The position numbers and the translations under genes were made by a program. DNA of 64,000 bases, taken from positions 186,001 to 250,000 of the forward strand of contig JADIIX010000010.1 in assembly GCA_027604505.1 (NCBI GenBank). Reading direction: 5' to 3'. This DNA is from Gonapodya sp. JEL0774. Taxonomy: Eukaryota > Monoblepharomycota > Monoblepharidomycetes > Monoblepharidales > Gonapodyaceae. Position 1 is the stretch's first letter, and each line of letters opens with the position of its first letter. Shown here in pieces: positions 12,045 to 27,447 of the stretch. Below the pieces are notes generated by a model. The model was not told the origin of the DNA. It saw nothing but the letters and a program-made list of their open reading frames with translations, and ran no database searches.

Positions 12045-13975
12045 TTAGGGTAATCCCACCCCCCCCAACATGGATGCTGCAAAGCTCATTCCCTGACCGA
12101 ACACCCTCTCCGAAGCCCCTCCCATTGTGCTTCCCTTTGCGCCAAACAGTTTTCGAATCCGGTCGGAACCAGCGGTATTGAATCGGTCAACAAGTGTGTT
12201 GATGTCAGCCGCGGCTTTGGTGAGGGAAGCGAGGTAGGCGATTAGAAGGACATCGTTTTGGTCCTGCGATAGAGGAAGGAAATGAATAGGACAAAATAGC
12301 GAAACACATCAGGAAAAATAAGTTGTTAGTTCACTATTTTGCCCGCAGAAGCTGGGGACGAGCACCACTAACTGTGACGAACTCTCTCCTGAACTCTGAC
12401 CCATCGACGGTCGGTAAGCGATTACAGAGACTGGAAATTTGGCGGAGGACGTTGTGATCGCGGGGTAGGGCACCTAGTTGAGAGAATTCGGAAACACAAA
12501 TTCACCTATTAACGGTCGACATAAGTGGATCTAATAGCGTTTCGGGAGTTGCTTCACCGGTTTGCACATCTTGAACATATTGATACAACAGACGCACGCG
12601 GGTGTGTAGCATCTTGATGGCGTTTCGCTGAGAAACGAGGTGCGCGATCACTTGAATTTACAGAGGGCATTGTTCATTTCGCCAGTAAGGAAAAGAGGTC
12701 AGTAACCCAGAATACCGTTTCCTCTCACAGGTTCGACAAATCGAAACTCACGCCCTGAGCCCTCAGTCGCCTCTGCCGCGACCGCCTTCGCAACGTGGTC
12801 CACCGCGATCCGCTCGGCCTCCCCCGTCTCCACCCTGTAAGGGCTTTTCACGAACAAGGTCTGAGGCGCGCCATTGACCACATCGACAATAGACTCGTAG
12901 AGGGAGAGTGGAAGGTCACGGGAGGTGGCAGCAAGGTGGGGATTGAGTTGAGCAAAGAGCGGTGATTCGTTGAAGGTGAGGAACTACGGGGAAAGTAAGG
13001 TGTCGAATTGAGACTAAGTGATTAGGTGACTGAGACAGAAAACCGTCTATAGTTGCAGATTCAAAATGCCTCTTCCGACATCTCGTGTGCTTGTTCCAAT
13101 TCTGATGGGCTCCACGCCGGCTCGACTTCCTCCACCTCGTACGATTCGGGAAGTTTTGAATCGTCTCAGACAAACAGATCACAGACGACTCCACGCGTTC
13201 AACTTTTTTTGATTCTTTCCACTCACTTGGCTGTGGACGCTGATGTCTGAACGCGTCGGTTTGGTGCCTGTGGAGTACCAGCCCAGAAAGTCATAGTCTT
13301 TGAAGACCTGGCGGACTATTACGACCAAGAAGGAGTAAGGAAAGAAAGAAAAGTGAGCGAATAGTGACATATCTCTTCATTCGGTGTGAGATCCATGCGT
13401 GAATGACAAGATCAAATCCAGAGTGATCAAGTCGCTCCCAAGGAAATTCAGTTTCGTCCTGAGAAAGCCGTTATGCTAACTTGAGATACCAACATTGCTC
13501 CTGCTTTGTAACAAAATAGACCTTGTCAATGGTGACAGTTCCGTCTGCACCAATGTTATGTGGTAACTCAAAGGAGTTGAAGATTTCAATCTCCCGGCCC
13601 GATTGAATGCCAAGGAGTGCCCCGTAGACTGTGCATAAATTGGGTTCAATAAGGATTATTCGAGAATAAAGCCAAATGGGCGAAATGAGATTTGAAAACA
13701 CGAGGTCACTAGAAAGACGGGTCTACAACGGAAACCTACCTGTGACGGTTGGATCCTCCTTCTGTGAGCGAGTTCGGGTCCAGTGATCTGAAATATTCAT
13801 GATTACCAGAGGATGTCTGGTTCGACAGACAGAATGTGGGGAAGTTCCAAGAGTGAAGTTTTAATCCCCATAGTCGCATCACCAGGGGTTTTCCACCATG
13901 AACAACATTGACGCACAGTGTCATGTTGAGTCCAGAGTTATTCGGGGCTTCGGAAACTACATCGTCGCTCTGCAT
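12045..13975 (-). CDS. CSN6: COP9 signalosome subunit 6 (MPN-domain protein)
   Basis: CSN6 is a structural MPN subunit of the COP9 signalosome, which removes NEDD8 from cullins. Spliced minus-strand exons give [85 protein letters not shown] and a C-terminal helical part ([39 protein letters not shown]). The MPN domain lacks the catalytic JAMM histidines, as expected for CSN6 rather than CSN5. The start ATG at 13975 ([10 protein letters not shown]) precedes an intron of about 140 nt whose removal joins phase-perfectly to HPLVIM. The gene is convergent with the F-box gene (about 180 bp apart) and ends in a glycine-rich tail before TAA at 12045. Both neighbours work around cullin-RING ligases, but in a eukaryote this adjacency may be chance. 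Confidence 0.9.
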
Positions 13976-14074
13976 TTCTGATCTGCTCGCAAAAGTATGA
14001 ATTTGCCATACAAAGTAATTGACATTTGTGCTCTGGAAGCTCTCATAAAATTCCGAATACGTTCACTAGTACTC

Positions 14075-16010
14075 ATGGGTAAAGACGACTTCCTTACCCC
14101 AAAGGTAAGGCGCCTTTTGAGCTTGTCTCGTAGTGGGTCCCTAGACTCTCTATGTTATTTTCTCACCATAACTCCGGACCGTTCTGTCCTGTCGGTGTTC
14201 CAGGCAATCGCCAATCGCATCAAGGCCAAAGGCCTCGGAAAACTCCGATGGTACTGTCAGATGTGTGAAAAGCAATGCAGAGACGAGAACGGGTTCAGGG
14301 TGAGTGTTAAGAACACGCTTCTTGAGCAATCGGACAGGACAAGTTTGCTTCTTGGGGGTCGCTTGTCCCAGTTTCGTCGATTTGTTTCTTCTGTGAAAGT
14401 ATGAATGCGGGAAGAGCTATGGCATTTCGAAGCAGCCAATGTTGGACGGGATGACAGGCGGTCGGCGAACCAACAGAAGTATTCGATGGTTGTTTACACC
14501 AGCAATGGATCCATCGCCAAAATGCAGCGACTTGGGAGTTGTGGATATTTTTGTGGATTGTGGGATAGGACGTGGTGGAATCCCGCTGTTGGAAGAATTC
14601 TTTTATTCACTTCCTATGTTCGTCATTTGTTTTCGTTCATCCAACTGCTAGTGTCACTGCGCCTCTGAAGCCCACCAACGGCAAATGCAACTTTTCGCTG
14701 AGACACCTGAGCGTTATCTCAGCATGTACTCCCAAGAGTTCTTGGACGACTTTCTCAAGCTCCTCTCGCGACGCTTCGGTACTCGCCGTGTCGGTGCCAA
14801 TCAGGTTTACCAGGAGTATATTCAGGATAAGCACCACCTTCACATGAATGCGACTAAGTGGAACACCCTGTCAGAGTTTGTCAAGTGGATGGGTCGTGAG
14901 GGAATCTGTGAGGTTGAAGAATCTCCAAAAGGCTGGTTCATTAAGTGGATTGACCGGCGGCCTGAGACTCTGGCTCGACAGGAGGCGGAGAAAGCTAAAG
15001 CACGCGCTGAAAAGTCAGAGGAAGAGCGAGCAGCAAAACAACTTCAGGTGCAAATTGAAAAGGCGAAGGAAGCTTTAGAGAGCGTGAGCACAGGGGACCG
15101 GGAGGCCTCGGAGTTGGTCCGGGAGAGCGAAGAGACAACCATCAAGCTTGAGCTCAAGGCTGCTCCGTCCTTCTTTGCTAAACCAATAAAACCGGAGGTC
15201 AGGAAACCCAACGCCCTCTCCGTCCTCGCGAAGAAGTCGACCCCCGCTCCTTCCGTTTCTGGTGATACCGCTTCTAGTACGTCCACCGCTCCCCCGTCGT
15301 ATGGGTCGTCTGCTGGTCCCTCTCTCTCGTTCCCTGCGCCCGCCGTCAAGAAGGTTTCTGCACTCGAGGAGATCCTCCTTGCTGAGAAACGGAAACGCGA
15401 GCGTGCCTCCAATATTTCAGGTGGAGGTAGCTCAGTCGGAGCGTTTGCCAATGGTCGCCCTCGTTTTTCTGATCCCCCGAGTTCCCGTGCACCAAACAAT
15501 CGATGGAATGACCAAACCCGGGACCATGATGATAAACGTGAAAATCAACGGTTATCGAAGGTCACTGAAAGTTTTTCTGAGCAGTGGACTGACCATTTCC
15601 AGGAACGCGGTGGCGGGGAACGGGAAAGCTGGCGCGGACCCGTGGACAACGAGACCGAGGAACGCGGGGACCGCCGGAACCGAGAGCGGAAGCGCGGGCG
15701 GTCCAACTCGTGGTCTAGGTCGCCTCCTCGCAAGAGAAAGCAAGAAATTGACGAGAACGCTAATGATCGGGAAGTGGACGGGCGGCAACGGCTGGGCAGG
15801 CGGTATGAGCGAGAACTTTCGGGTTACGGCAAGGACCGCCACGATGACATAGGGAAGGGTAGGGAGCGTGGGCGGATCAATGTGGCGGAGGAAGAGCGAT
15901 ACAAGAGGCGCGAAAAGGATAGAGGGGAGCGGAGGAGCCCGGAGCGATGGGATAGAGACAGGTCTCCTGTTGGGAGGGGTGGATCGGACGAGGAAGTTGG
16001 TCGGAGGTGA
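14075..16010 (+). CDS. KIN17: KIN17-type DNA/RNA-binding zinc-finger protein with an RE/RS-rich tail
   Basis: KIN17 proteins are nuclear factors linked to DNA repair, replication and splicing. Exon 1 (14075-14104) encodes MGKDDFLTPK; exon 2 starts AIANRIKAKGLGKLRWYCQM; exon 3 starts at 14652 with CHCASEAHQRQMQLFAE. Together they make the family's C2H2 finger (CQMC ... FRCHC ... H), then the conserved winged-helix region (YLSMYSQEFLDDFLKLL, NATKWNTLSEFVKWM, GWFIKWIDRRP), then a coiled coil (LARQEAEKAKARAEKSEEER). The C-terminal third has none of the KOW/SH3-like domain found in animal and plant KIN17; instead it is a long Arg/Glu/Asp/Ser-rich tail (WSRSPPRKRKQE). Intron 2 (14300-14651, 352 nt) is far longer than the others here. 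Confidence 0.92.
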
Positions 16011-16143
16011 AGACATGTGCATGCGTAGTACTTAGTAGTAAATCCCCTGATTTCTCAATGTTGGGACGAAATAATTGTTTGTGACGCATTATTCTATGCT
16101 TTGGGGATGGCTGTTGAACCCAGCTGAAATATCCGTGGAACTC

Positions 16144-17210
16144 ATGGACCAGATATCATCAACAGATCTCGAAAACACCCACGTTCACAGAGTGTACGAT
16201 GCCATCGCACCTCATTTCAGTGACACTCGATACAAGGTTGATCTTGCTCTTCAAGGACGAAAGCAATCCTCATGTTGACAGTTAATCTTTCCAGCCTTGG
16301 CCAGTCGTGGAACGATTCCTCAGAGCATTCCCTGAGGATTCTCTCGGTGCCGATGTAGGATGTGGAAACGGAAAGTACATGGGAGTCAATAAGAAGTTGT
16401 ACATAATGGGTTCCGATAGGTGAGATCTGAGGAGCACTGTTTCGAGGCTTGCAAACAACATCAACCTGACTTTCCTACAGGAGCTTTAACCTCAGTAAGA
16501 TTACGCATGGTCGAGGCTTTGAATGCCTCGTATGCGACAATCTTACCTTACCGTACAGGGACTGTTGCTTTGTGAGTTTCATCGCTCACGCTTCTGGCCG
16601 AGGACGGGCATCCGAGACCATTATTTGATGCATGCAAAGCCCAGGATTTTGCTCTCTCGATTGCTGTGATTCATCATCTGGCTACAGAGGAGCGTCGCAT
16701 TCTTGCTGTAAAGGTGATTGCTGTGACAGGAAACCAGACCAACCGCAAGTACTATATGGCTGATTTGTTCGGGGAAATCATTGCAGGAGCTTGTCAGAGT
16801 CCTGAAACCGGGCGGTAGGATGCTAGTATTTGTCTGGGCGTTTGAGCAGCAGGTACGAATCGCACAACCACTTCGCAAGTTCTTCGATCTCAAGTGCTCG
16901 CCACCTCCATTAGGGCCGTCGAAAATTTGAAAAGCAAGACGTTTTTGTTTCATGGAGCCTTCCGAAAAATCGCTACCCTTCCGTTGCCAATGTGGGAGAT
17001 CCCCAGGACTCGGAAACAATACCAATTATTGGAGAAAGCGTCGAACCACACGAGAATGTGATTTACAATCGTTATTATCATTTATTCGTGAAGGGTGAAC
17101 TGGATGGACTTTTCAATGTGGCCGGAGGTGTTACTATCGAGGAATCAGGCTACGACAGAGACAATTGGTTTGTCATAGCGCAAAAGCAATCGTCAACGAA
17201 CGTCAACTAA
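16144..17210 (+). CDS. TRM9: tRNA wobble-uridine methyltransferase TRM9
   Basis: TRM9, with TRM112, methylates the carboxymethyl group on wobble uridine of certain tRNAs. The start at 16144 gives MDQISSTDLENTHVHRVYDA followed by IAPHFSDTRYK, the family's N-terminal signature. The SAM-binding motif I is LGADVGCGNGKYMGVNKK; motif IV is DFALSIAVIHHLATEERR; motif V/VI is ELVRVLKPGGRMLVFVWAFE. Five introns are clear (16237-16294, 16420-16480, about 16572-16644, and two further ones ending near 16786 and 16912). The C-terminal block ENVIYNRYYHLFVKGEL is also typical. An in-frame ATG upstream (about 16096) would add 16 residues; the downstream one fits the family better. Confidence 0.92.
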
Positions 17211-17212
17211 CT

Positions 17213-17464
17213 GAGATGGTGCAAGCTGGAGTAACTTGTGCTATCTGTCGAAGCAAATTTTGATTCCTTTGTTGATCAAAGGTAACTGTAACAACTCAGT
17301 AATAGTGACTTCAATCAGAAAACAATCATGGACGAATGTCAAATTGAGAAGCGGCAAGCTGGAGTAACTTGTACTACATGTCGAACCATTTGTCGAACTT
17401 TTATATTGCTGTGCTGATCAACAGTAGCGGTAACTCCGTAAGCTATAAGAAAAGTGACTTCAAT
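17213..17464 (+). repeat. imperfect tandem direct repeat of about 100-120 bp
   Basis: Two related copies lie just after the TRM9 stop: 17213-17315 and 17346-17464. Both open with gag-a-(t/a)gg/gcg-caagctgg followed by agtaacttgt, share TGTCGAA and GTTGATCA/GCTGATCA blocks and a central ggtaact, and close with aagtgacttcaat or tagtgacttcaat. The copies have diverged by substitutions and small indels. Confidence 0.6.
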
Positions 17465-18270
17465 ACATGCATGTCTTTTATTAGGTCATGGTTGAAATTT
17501 TGTGTAATTGTAGATTGTATGTATGATGTGAGACCAAGATAGAACGAAGGTTTCACAAAGAAATACTCCACTCCGTTGAGTACGGTCACGTTTTATTTTA
17601 TCTTCGCACCGCAATAGATTCGAATCGCAATAGGTTTTGCAGATCGAGTATTCAAGGCGCGTTGAGGCAGTCCATACGTGATGTCCCCATTGTTGCAACA
17701 GAAATATTTCCACTAAAATCGGATTTGCTGACATGCCGTCAGAAAAGTTCTGATTCTAGGTGGGCTATTTCCCTTCAAAAACCTGCTGGGGAAGGAGTCG
17801 CGTCCAAATGACATTTTGCGAGAAATAAAGAAATCTTTGCACACTGAAGTAGGGAATAGCCGCATCAATCCACGGCCTTCCAGGCAATGGTGCAGTCTGG
17901 AGATGACAAGATGTCCCAAGGATTGGGAGAGAAATGATAAGCATGTCCCAAAGAGATCGCATCCCAAAGAAGTCCAGTAATCAAAAGAAGGGACACGTTC
18001 GAGAGGCGGATGCGAGCGGAAAATGTTGAGAGGCATTGGTATTCTGGTATCTCCCGAGTACATGGCATCCCGCTGCACATTCGAAGTTCAGTGGTGATTG
18101 ACGGGAATGTAAGATATCCGAGGAGAGAAAATCAAGCACCAGGCTGAACTGTGCGGCTTCACAAGACGATTATGGCTGAATATGTACAGTTGAAATGCAC
18201 ATTCACACAGGCCGCGTTTATGATGCTAAATAGTAGCGGAAACAATAAGGACTATCTACAATCTAAAACT
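17465..18270. other. intergenic region with possible decayed minus-strand frame
   Basis: About 800 bp between TRM9 and YME1. Overlapping minus-strand frames at 17713-18080 contain coding-like pieces (for example RPWIDAAIPYFSVQRFLYFS at about 17860) but in more than one frame, with no start, splice pattern or family I can recognise. It may hold a small unannotated or decayed gene. Confidence 0.3.
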
Positions 18271-21136
<2,866 letters not shown>

Positions 21137-22127
21137 CTAGGGGCGGATGGTGGCGGAGGAGTTCCTAAGTACAGGTTCGAGAGGGGGTTTGGGTGGATAA
21201 CACGTGACGGAGGTGATAGGAGAATGTTGGGAGAGGTGGGGGGGGGGGGGGGCATGGAGTGAGGGGCGAGGGCTGAGTCAAGAGCGCGGCTCCCGCCGCC
21301 CGCCGCCCCCCCCCGCCCCCCGGGGCCCCCCCGCGCCCCCCCCCCCCCCAGGGAGTGAGGGGCGAGGGCTGAGTCAAGAGCGCTCAGAATTGCCGAGCAA
21401 GTCCCGGGTGAGGGGCAGAGGTCCCCATTCCCAACTGCCTTGGACCCTTGAATCAATCCAAGGACACGTGTAATGTGGGTTCGCGAGACGAGTTTCCTTC
21501 ACGCAGTTTCTAGGTGTTTCATTCAGCCGATTCAAATTGATTCCTGCTACGAGAATCACCCTTCCCGCACTTCCGGCACTTGATCCACGTCACTTTGCAT
21601 ACCCTCTCTCGCACTTGCTCCACGTCATTCCGTCTACACACTTTCTTTCGTTTTTGCAGCACTTTCTCTCCTTCCTGCCCACCAGTCTGTGACATGGTGT
21701 TTCGCCTCTCTAACACTCCACTCATGACACTCTGTTCACAACGTTTCTTTTGGTCAGCACTCTTCCTGCTATGGAGTCTCCGACAAGCTGTTCTACCTTT
21801 CTTGCACTCTCTGTCACGTCCACCAATCTCCATGACTCCCATCGTCAACTTTTGCCTGAATTGCTCTTCTTCTCGAATGGCTTCCCGCCCACCAGTCGCA
21901 ACATCACCCATGTCTCATTCCAGAACGGATATTTCTTCACGTACACAAAGCCTCATGGCCCTTGTTCCATTTTTTCCTTGGGCTGTCGAAGCTCCTCTCA
22001 CCGTCCCGGGTCCACAAATCTCCCACCTTTCATTTAGCACTGTGTTTCCGGGACTCTCTGAAAAGTTCTCTCAGTGTCCCCCGGTCCAGGAATCTCCTCT
22101 GTCGATTCTTTTCAGACAGCAACACAC
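21137..22127. other. probable long 5' intron of YME1 or gene-free stretch
   Basis: About 990 bp between the first secure YME1 exon and a candidate upstream exon. It holds the GC-rich low-complexity block near 21.24-21.38 kb and long but unconvincing frames on both strands. I see no separate gene. If it is one intron it is several times longer than the others in the window. Confidence 0.35.
21238..21383 (+). repeat. 32-bp direct repeat flanking G- and C-homopolymer tracts
   Basis: A run of 14 or more G at about 21238-21252 is followed by a 32-bp sequence (21256-21287), then about 60 bp almost purely of C and G with C runs of up to 15, then an identical 32-bp copy (21352-21383). The G and C runs could pair as a strong hairpin. 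Confidence 0.8.
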
Positions 22128-22340
22128 CTTGAGCAGCTCTGCCTGCTTCCTTGGGTCCGCAGCGTTTTCTGGGGCATTTGCCGTCGCATCGAGTTTCTCA
22201 ATTTTGCGGGACGCAGAGAGGGAGAAGAAGGATCGCCGGCGGAAGTGGGAGTGGTGTGAGTGGTTTGGGTGGGTTGGGTTATGCCGGTGTGGGTGTGGAA
22301 GGTGCGAGTATGAGGAGAGGTTGAAGAAGAGTCTGGACTG
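22128..22340 (-). CDS. candidate 5' exon of YME1
   Basis: A minus-strand open frame reads FFNLSSYSHLPH, then RRRSFFSLSASRKIEKLDAT and ANAPENAADPRKQAELLK, ending at a possible GTGTGTTG donor just below 22128. An Arg/Ser-rich stretch followed by a helical segment ending QAELLK is what one expects just before the IQRFEHQP exon of YME1, so I propose it encodes the end of the mitochondrial presequence. I could not find an ATG that joins it, and the splice phase to the next exon does not fit with a single intron, so an extra exon may be missing. Confidence 0.35.
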
Positions 22341-23430
22341 GGTGTGCGGGTTGTGCGAGTCTGTGGGGAAAGAAGGGAGTGCGAGCTTTGATTGGGAGGA
22401 ATGAAGGGGGATGTGTGTGTTGTGTTATGTGTAATGGTGCCATGTGTAACGTGGTGACCAGTGGGTTTGTTGGGCAGGAAAGTCAGACAGGAACGGGAAC
22501 AAGAAAACAGAGAATGCGACTGAGGCGGCAGGAAACAGACGCCGCCCGTCCCAGGGGAGCGATTCGAGAGCAGGACACACGCACCGAGACCAGCAGCAGC
22601 CGTGGGTTTCTCTGAGCGACAGCGCAGGCCGACTGTGTCAGCATCGCACGCACTCCGCTGCCGTGTTTGCCTGTTCAGCTGTAGAACGCGCGCTTAAGTT
22701 CCAAGGGCACGCTCAGTGGGAATCCGGCCCTTCCTGATGGTATAAGTGCTTTCCTGATCCTGGCTGTGGTCAACGTTGCCCACCAGTTTGAGAAGTCCAG
22801 TGCTTCTTAAGTCGGCAACCAGCAATCGGACGCTACAGAGCTGGTTGGGCAATACAGCTCCCGCCTAAAGGCTTTACAAGGTGCAGTCAATCGCCGGGTG
22901 GAGCATAATCCTTCAAGTATTTGTTCCGCCCTCCACCGCCCAAGATGCGAGATGCGAATTCAGTATTGTATGGATGTCTGCAAGTGAAGAATGGTCACTC
23001 GTCAGCGATCACGCAATGACTCCTTCACGACCTTCGGACCCAAACAACTGCAGGTCTAACTGAATCCCACACAACCCCTAGTTACGATAATAATAATTAT
23101 GCCGATGTGCACCGTTTATTGAAAGATGTTGATACCGTTTCCCGAGAGGCCCAGCAATTGGATCGAGTGTTTGTAACTGGTCAATTGTTGCACTCCGGGA
23201 TGACGTTTCCTCCCCAACTCAATCCACCGTCGTACTCGTCAAATTTTTCCCATCCTTTCCACTCTCCGTGCATTCTCACCCATTGTGTTTCGTTTTTTGT
23301 TCCGTCTGTGTCGTCTGTCCCTTCCCTGCTCCTTTCATCCCTATCGTTTCATTTTCTTGTCACGCCCCCTTCATTTGCCAACCATTAGTCCTCGCTTTCC
23401 TTCTTTACCCTTGATCCGGGACCACTTATC
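22341..23430. other. intergenic region
   Basis: About 1.1 kb with short frames only, pyrimidine-rich near the right end just before the next plus-strand gene. I see no RNA gene or repeat. Confidence 0.3.
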
Positions 23431-26400
23431 ATGTTTAATGCAAGCAGCGCAAGTAGCTTGCCCTTTTCCTCCTCCCTGCACACGCTCCTCCCGCCAGCAT
23501 CATCTCCGGACGAGCATCGTTTTAACACCGTCGCATACGCTCAAAACAATCATGGTGAAGCTTCGCACAAGTTACGTGCTTTTGATCGATCAACATATAA
23601 CATCGTACGCTCCTTTTATAACCCGCCGGACGGGGGCGGTCATGAATATGTTCCAACTGACCACACACCACTACAAACACACCCCCTACCATCAGATCTT
23701 TTCCTCTCCGTCCCCGCGCCCTCGCCGCCTCTCCAACCCTCCCCACAACGCTTTTGGGCCGCCTCCATTCTTGCACAGGCAATGCAATCCGCCGCCACGG
23801 TGCCCTTCTCACCGACTCCAGGAGTACCAATGCCACTTCCCTCACACCTGCAACTCGCGCCCACCACCCCGAACACACCTACCACGGAGCGCGATCTCGT
23901 TTCGACCACAATCACCACTGCCACAACCGAGAACGATACTGCCACAGCAGCAGACTTCTCCCACCCTTCCCACCCTGCGTTCCTTGCCGATCACTTCCCC
24001 CAAATGAACACAGGTACCGGCACTTCCCGCATACATAACAAAGTGCATCGCGTGCTCCCCACCGAGCCGGTGCTGGACATTGTCGTCACACCCAGATACC
24101 CGCCTATCCCCTATGTTCCGTCCGCCATGTTCCCCACTCCGACCTTCCTCCCGCATCCCCATTTATTCTCTCACATGCCAGTGCCTCTGCCCTTGCCCCT
24201 CCCGCTCCCTCTCCCCCCACCCGCGCCGACGCACCTCACCCACACCCACACTGGACCTCTGCCGGATCCAGTCCTGTTCCTCAACGACGCAAAGACGTGG
24301 CGGACGCTGCACAAGCGGGGTAACGAGGTGAAAGTGGGGCGGGCAGCGCGGTATGTAGGTGCGGTATCGTGTACTTGGGAGACCAATTCTTCTTTGAGCT
24401 TCGGGGGTTTGTTTTGCGGTTGTTTGTTCGTTTTGGTTTAATGTGTGTGGTTTATGCAGTGGGGATTGGGATGATGCCCACATGGACGCTGAGCACCGGA
24501 CGCCAAAAACTCCGGTTCAAAAGATCCAGCGTGATGATCTCAATAACCCGGCTGCAATTGAGCAACTGCTGCGACGTGATTTTAAATTCCTCATTGTTGA
24601 CTACACGAATACTGACGAACGGCCATATATCCGTTTGTCCACTTGAGTTCCCCTTCTGACTACTCGCCAATCCCCATTCCCCTTCCCCCTTCCCCCCCTT
24701 CCTCATCCATGTCCACGCTAGCCCTCTCCTTCCCCCCCTCCGCTTCACCCCTGCCAACCTCCACCCACACTGCATATACTCGCTGAGTATGGACATGCAC
24801 CTCGCAGAGGGGGAGCCCGTGGCGTACCACGTTGCGGGATCAAGATCTGCGCGGGCGGCGGGCTATGGGGATGTAATCAATGGGGACACATACACGGGTG
24901 CGGGTGGGTCCATAGATGTGGGTGGTGATGTGGAGGGAGCCCAGGTGGAGCCCTTAGGGTGGTTGACGAGACGGGAAGCGTTGTTGCGGGGGGTTGAGTG
25001 GAGTGGAAGTGGAGTCTGGGCGAGCGTAAGGGTGAACTGCGAGCCGGGGGGGAAGGTAGACGGGGTGGACGAGAGGTTGGGTGCGGGAGCGGAGCACGGT
25101 GGGATTGGTGGCTGGGACGTAGCAGGATACGGTGATTGGTTCGACCCGAACGTGGCCCAATCGATCGCGCTCGCAAGATACTTGTCGGAGAAATCGTACA
25201 CACACCCAGATGGATGCATGCGGGGGGAATCGTGGATGGTGAGAAGAATCGGGGATCGTGCCGAGGGAACTGACAGAAGTGCCAAGGGTACTCACCCCCT
25301 TTGTTCCCCCTCCCCCGATCCATTCACACTGCACCACACACCAATCGACTAACGGTGCCCCACAACGGGAATTTCTCGACCCTACTATTGGAAAAGATCC
25401 GCCCCATTTCGTTCCCCTCGCTGGGCATCTTGGACGGCACCACTGTACACGGCGCCTCTACCGATGCACCCCACACGCTCGACTCAGTGTTCCCGCTGGT
25501 TCCCAATTTCAGGTACATTCCCAGAATACACTTGGTCGAGCATACAGACGGTGGAGGGAAAGTGATCAGAACGTGTTTGTTGTGAGTGGGGGGTGGGGGG
25601 ATGTTATGCGCGCGCACCTCACAGAATGAACATTCACGATTCCGATCGCCACCACGGATCCCCTCTGGGGGTTGGTGACGAATGCCGTTGTATCAAAACA
25701 ACTCACCCACAACATCGCAAGCGCTGAAACCGCCTTTGTGGCCGTCACCAAGTACACGGACCAGATAAAACTCGTCAAACGGCGGCTCAAGGAAGCTCTT
25801 GCCGGACTCCCTCTCTCCTCCGTACCAAACACGGCCATTGCCACGGCAACGACAGCATCCACATCCACTCCGCAGGCGGCACAGACAGAGACAGCACTCT
25901 CGATTGTGCAGATCGGAGCGGGACCTCGGCGAAGACATACTCACGGTGATGGTGAGGAGGAGAAAGGGGCGAGAAAGAGGAGGAAGGGCGAGAGGCGAAG
26001 GGAAAGCAAAGGGTAACGGGAAGATTGAGAGACAGGAAGAAGAGAATGCAAAGTCGAGGGGTTTTGTGGGGGTATGACCTTGCTTAAACCAGTCATTTGA
26101 AACTCGATGCACTCAGTTCTTCGATCTGACGACCACCACCATGGTAACAGTGCCCAAACTTAAAAAAAATAATACTGAACTGTTCTTTGTTACTTCATTA
26201 CAAAAGCATTTGAGGATCTTTGGATACCGGCCACTCCTTCCTACACTTCCGCAGGGGCTGGACCTAAAACCCACGTTCCAAGGATGTGATGCGTTCAAAC
26301 TTGAAGTTTTGCGTACGTGCGGTGGATCTATGAGTACAATAATGTGTGGTTTGAACTCGAGTCTCCCTCCTAATCACTCCCAGGCGCATCCTTCCTGGTC

Positions 26401-26441
26401 TAATCTCTCTCGCCTCCGCTCCCACTCCGTTCCCGTGATGG

Positions 26442-27447
<1,006 letters not shown>

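Noticed and set aside
21580-22404. Plus-strand open frame of 274 codons
   Set aside because: It lies opposite the candidate YME1 exon and its probable intron, has an odd Ser/Phe/Cys-rich make-up that changes to Trp/Cys/Gly-rich, and resembles no protein.
24452-25337. Long minus-strand frames opposite the proline-rich gene
   Set aside because: They come from the strong purine/pyrimidine bias of the region; only the plus strand has phase-matched introns joining coding-like exons.
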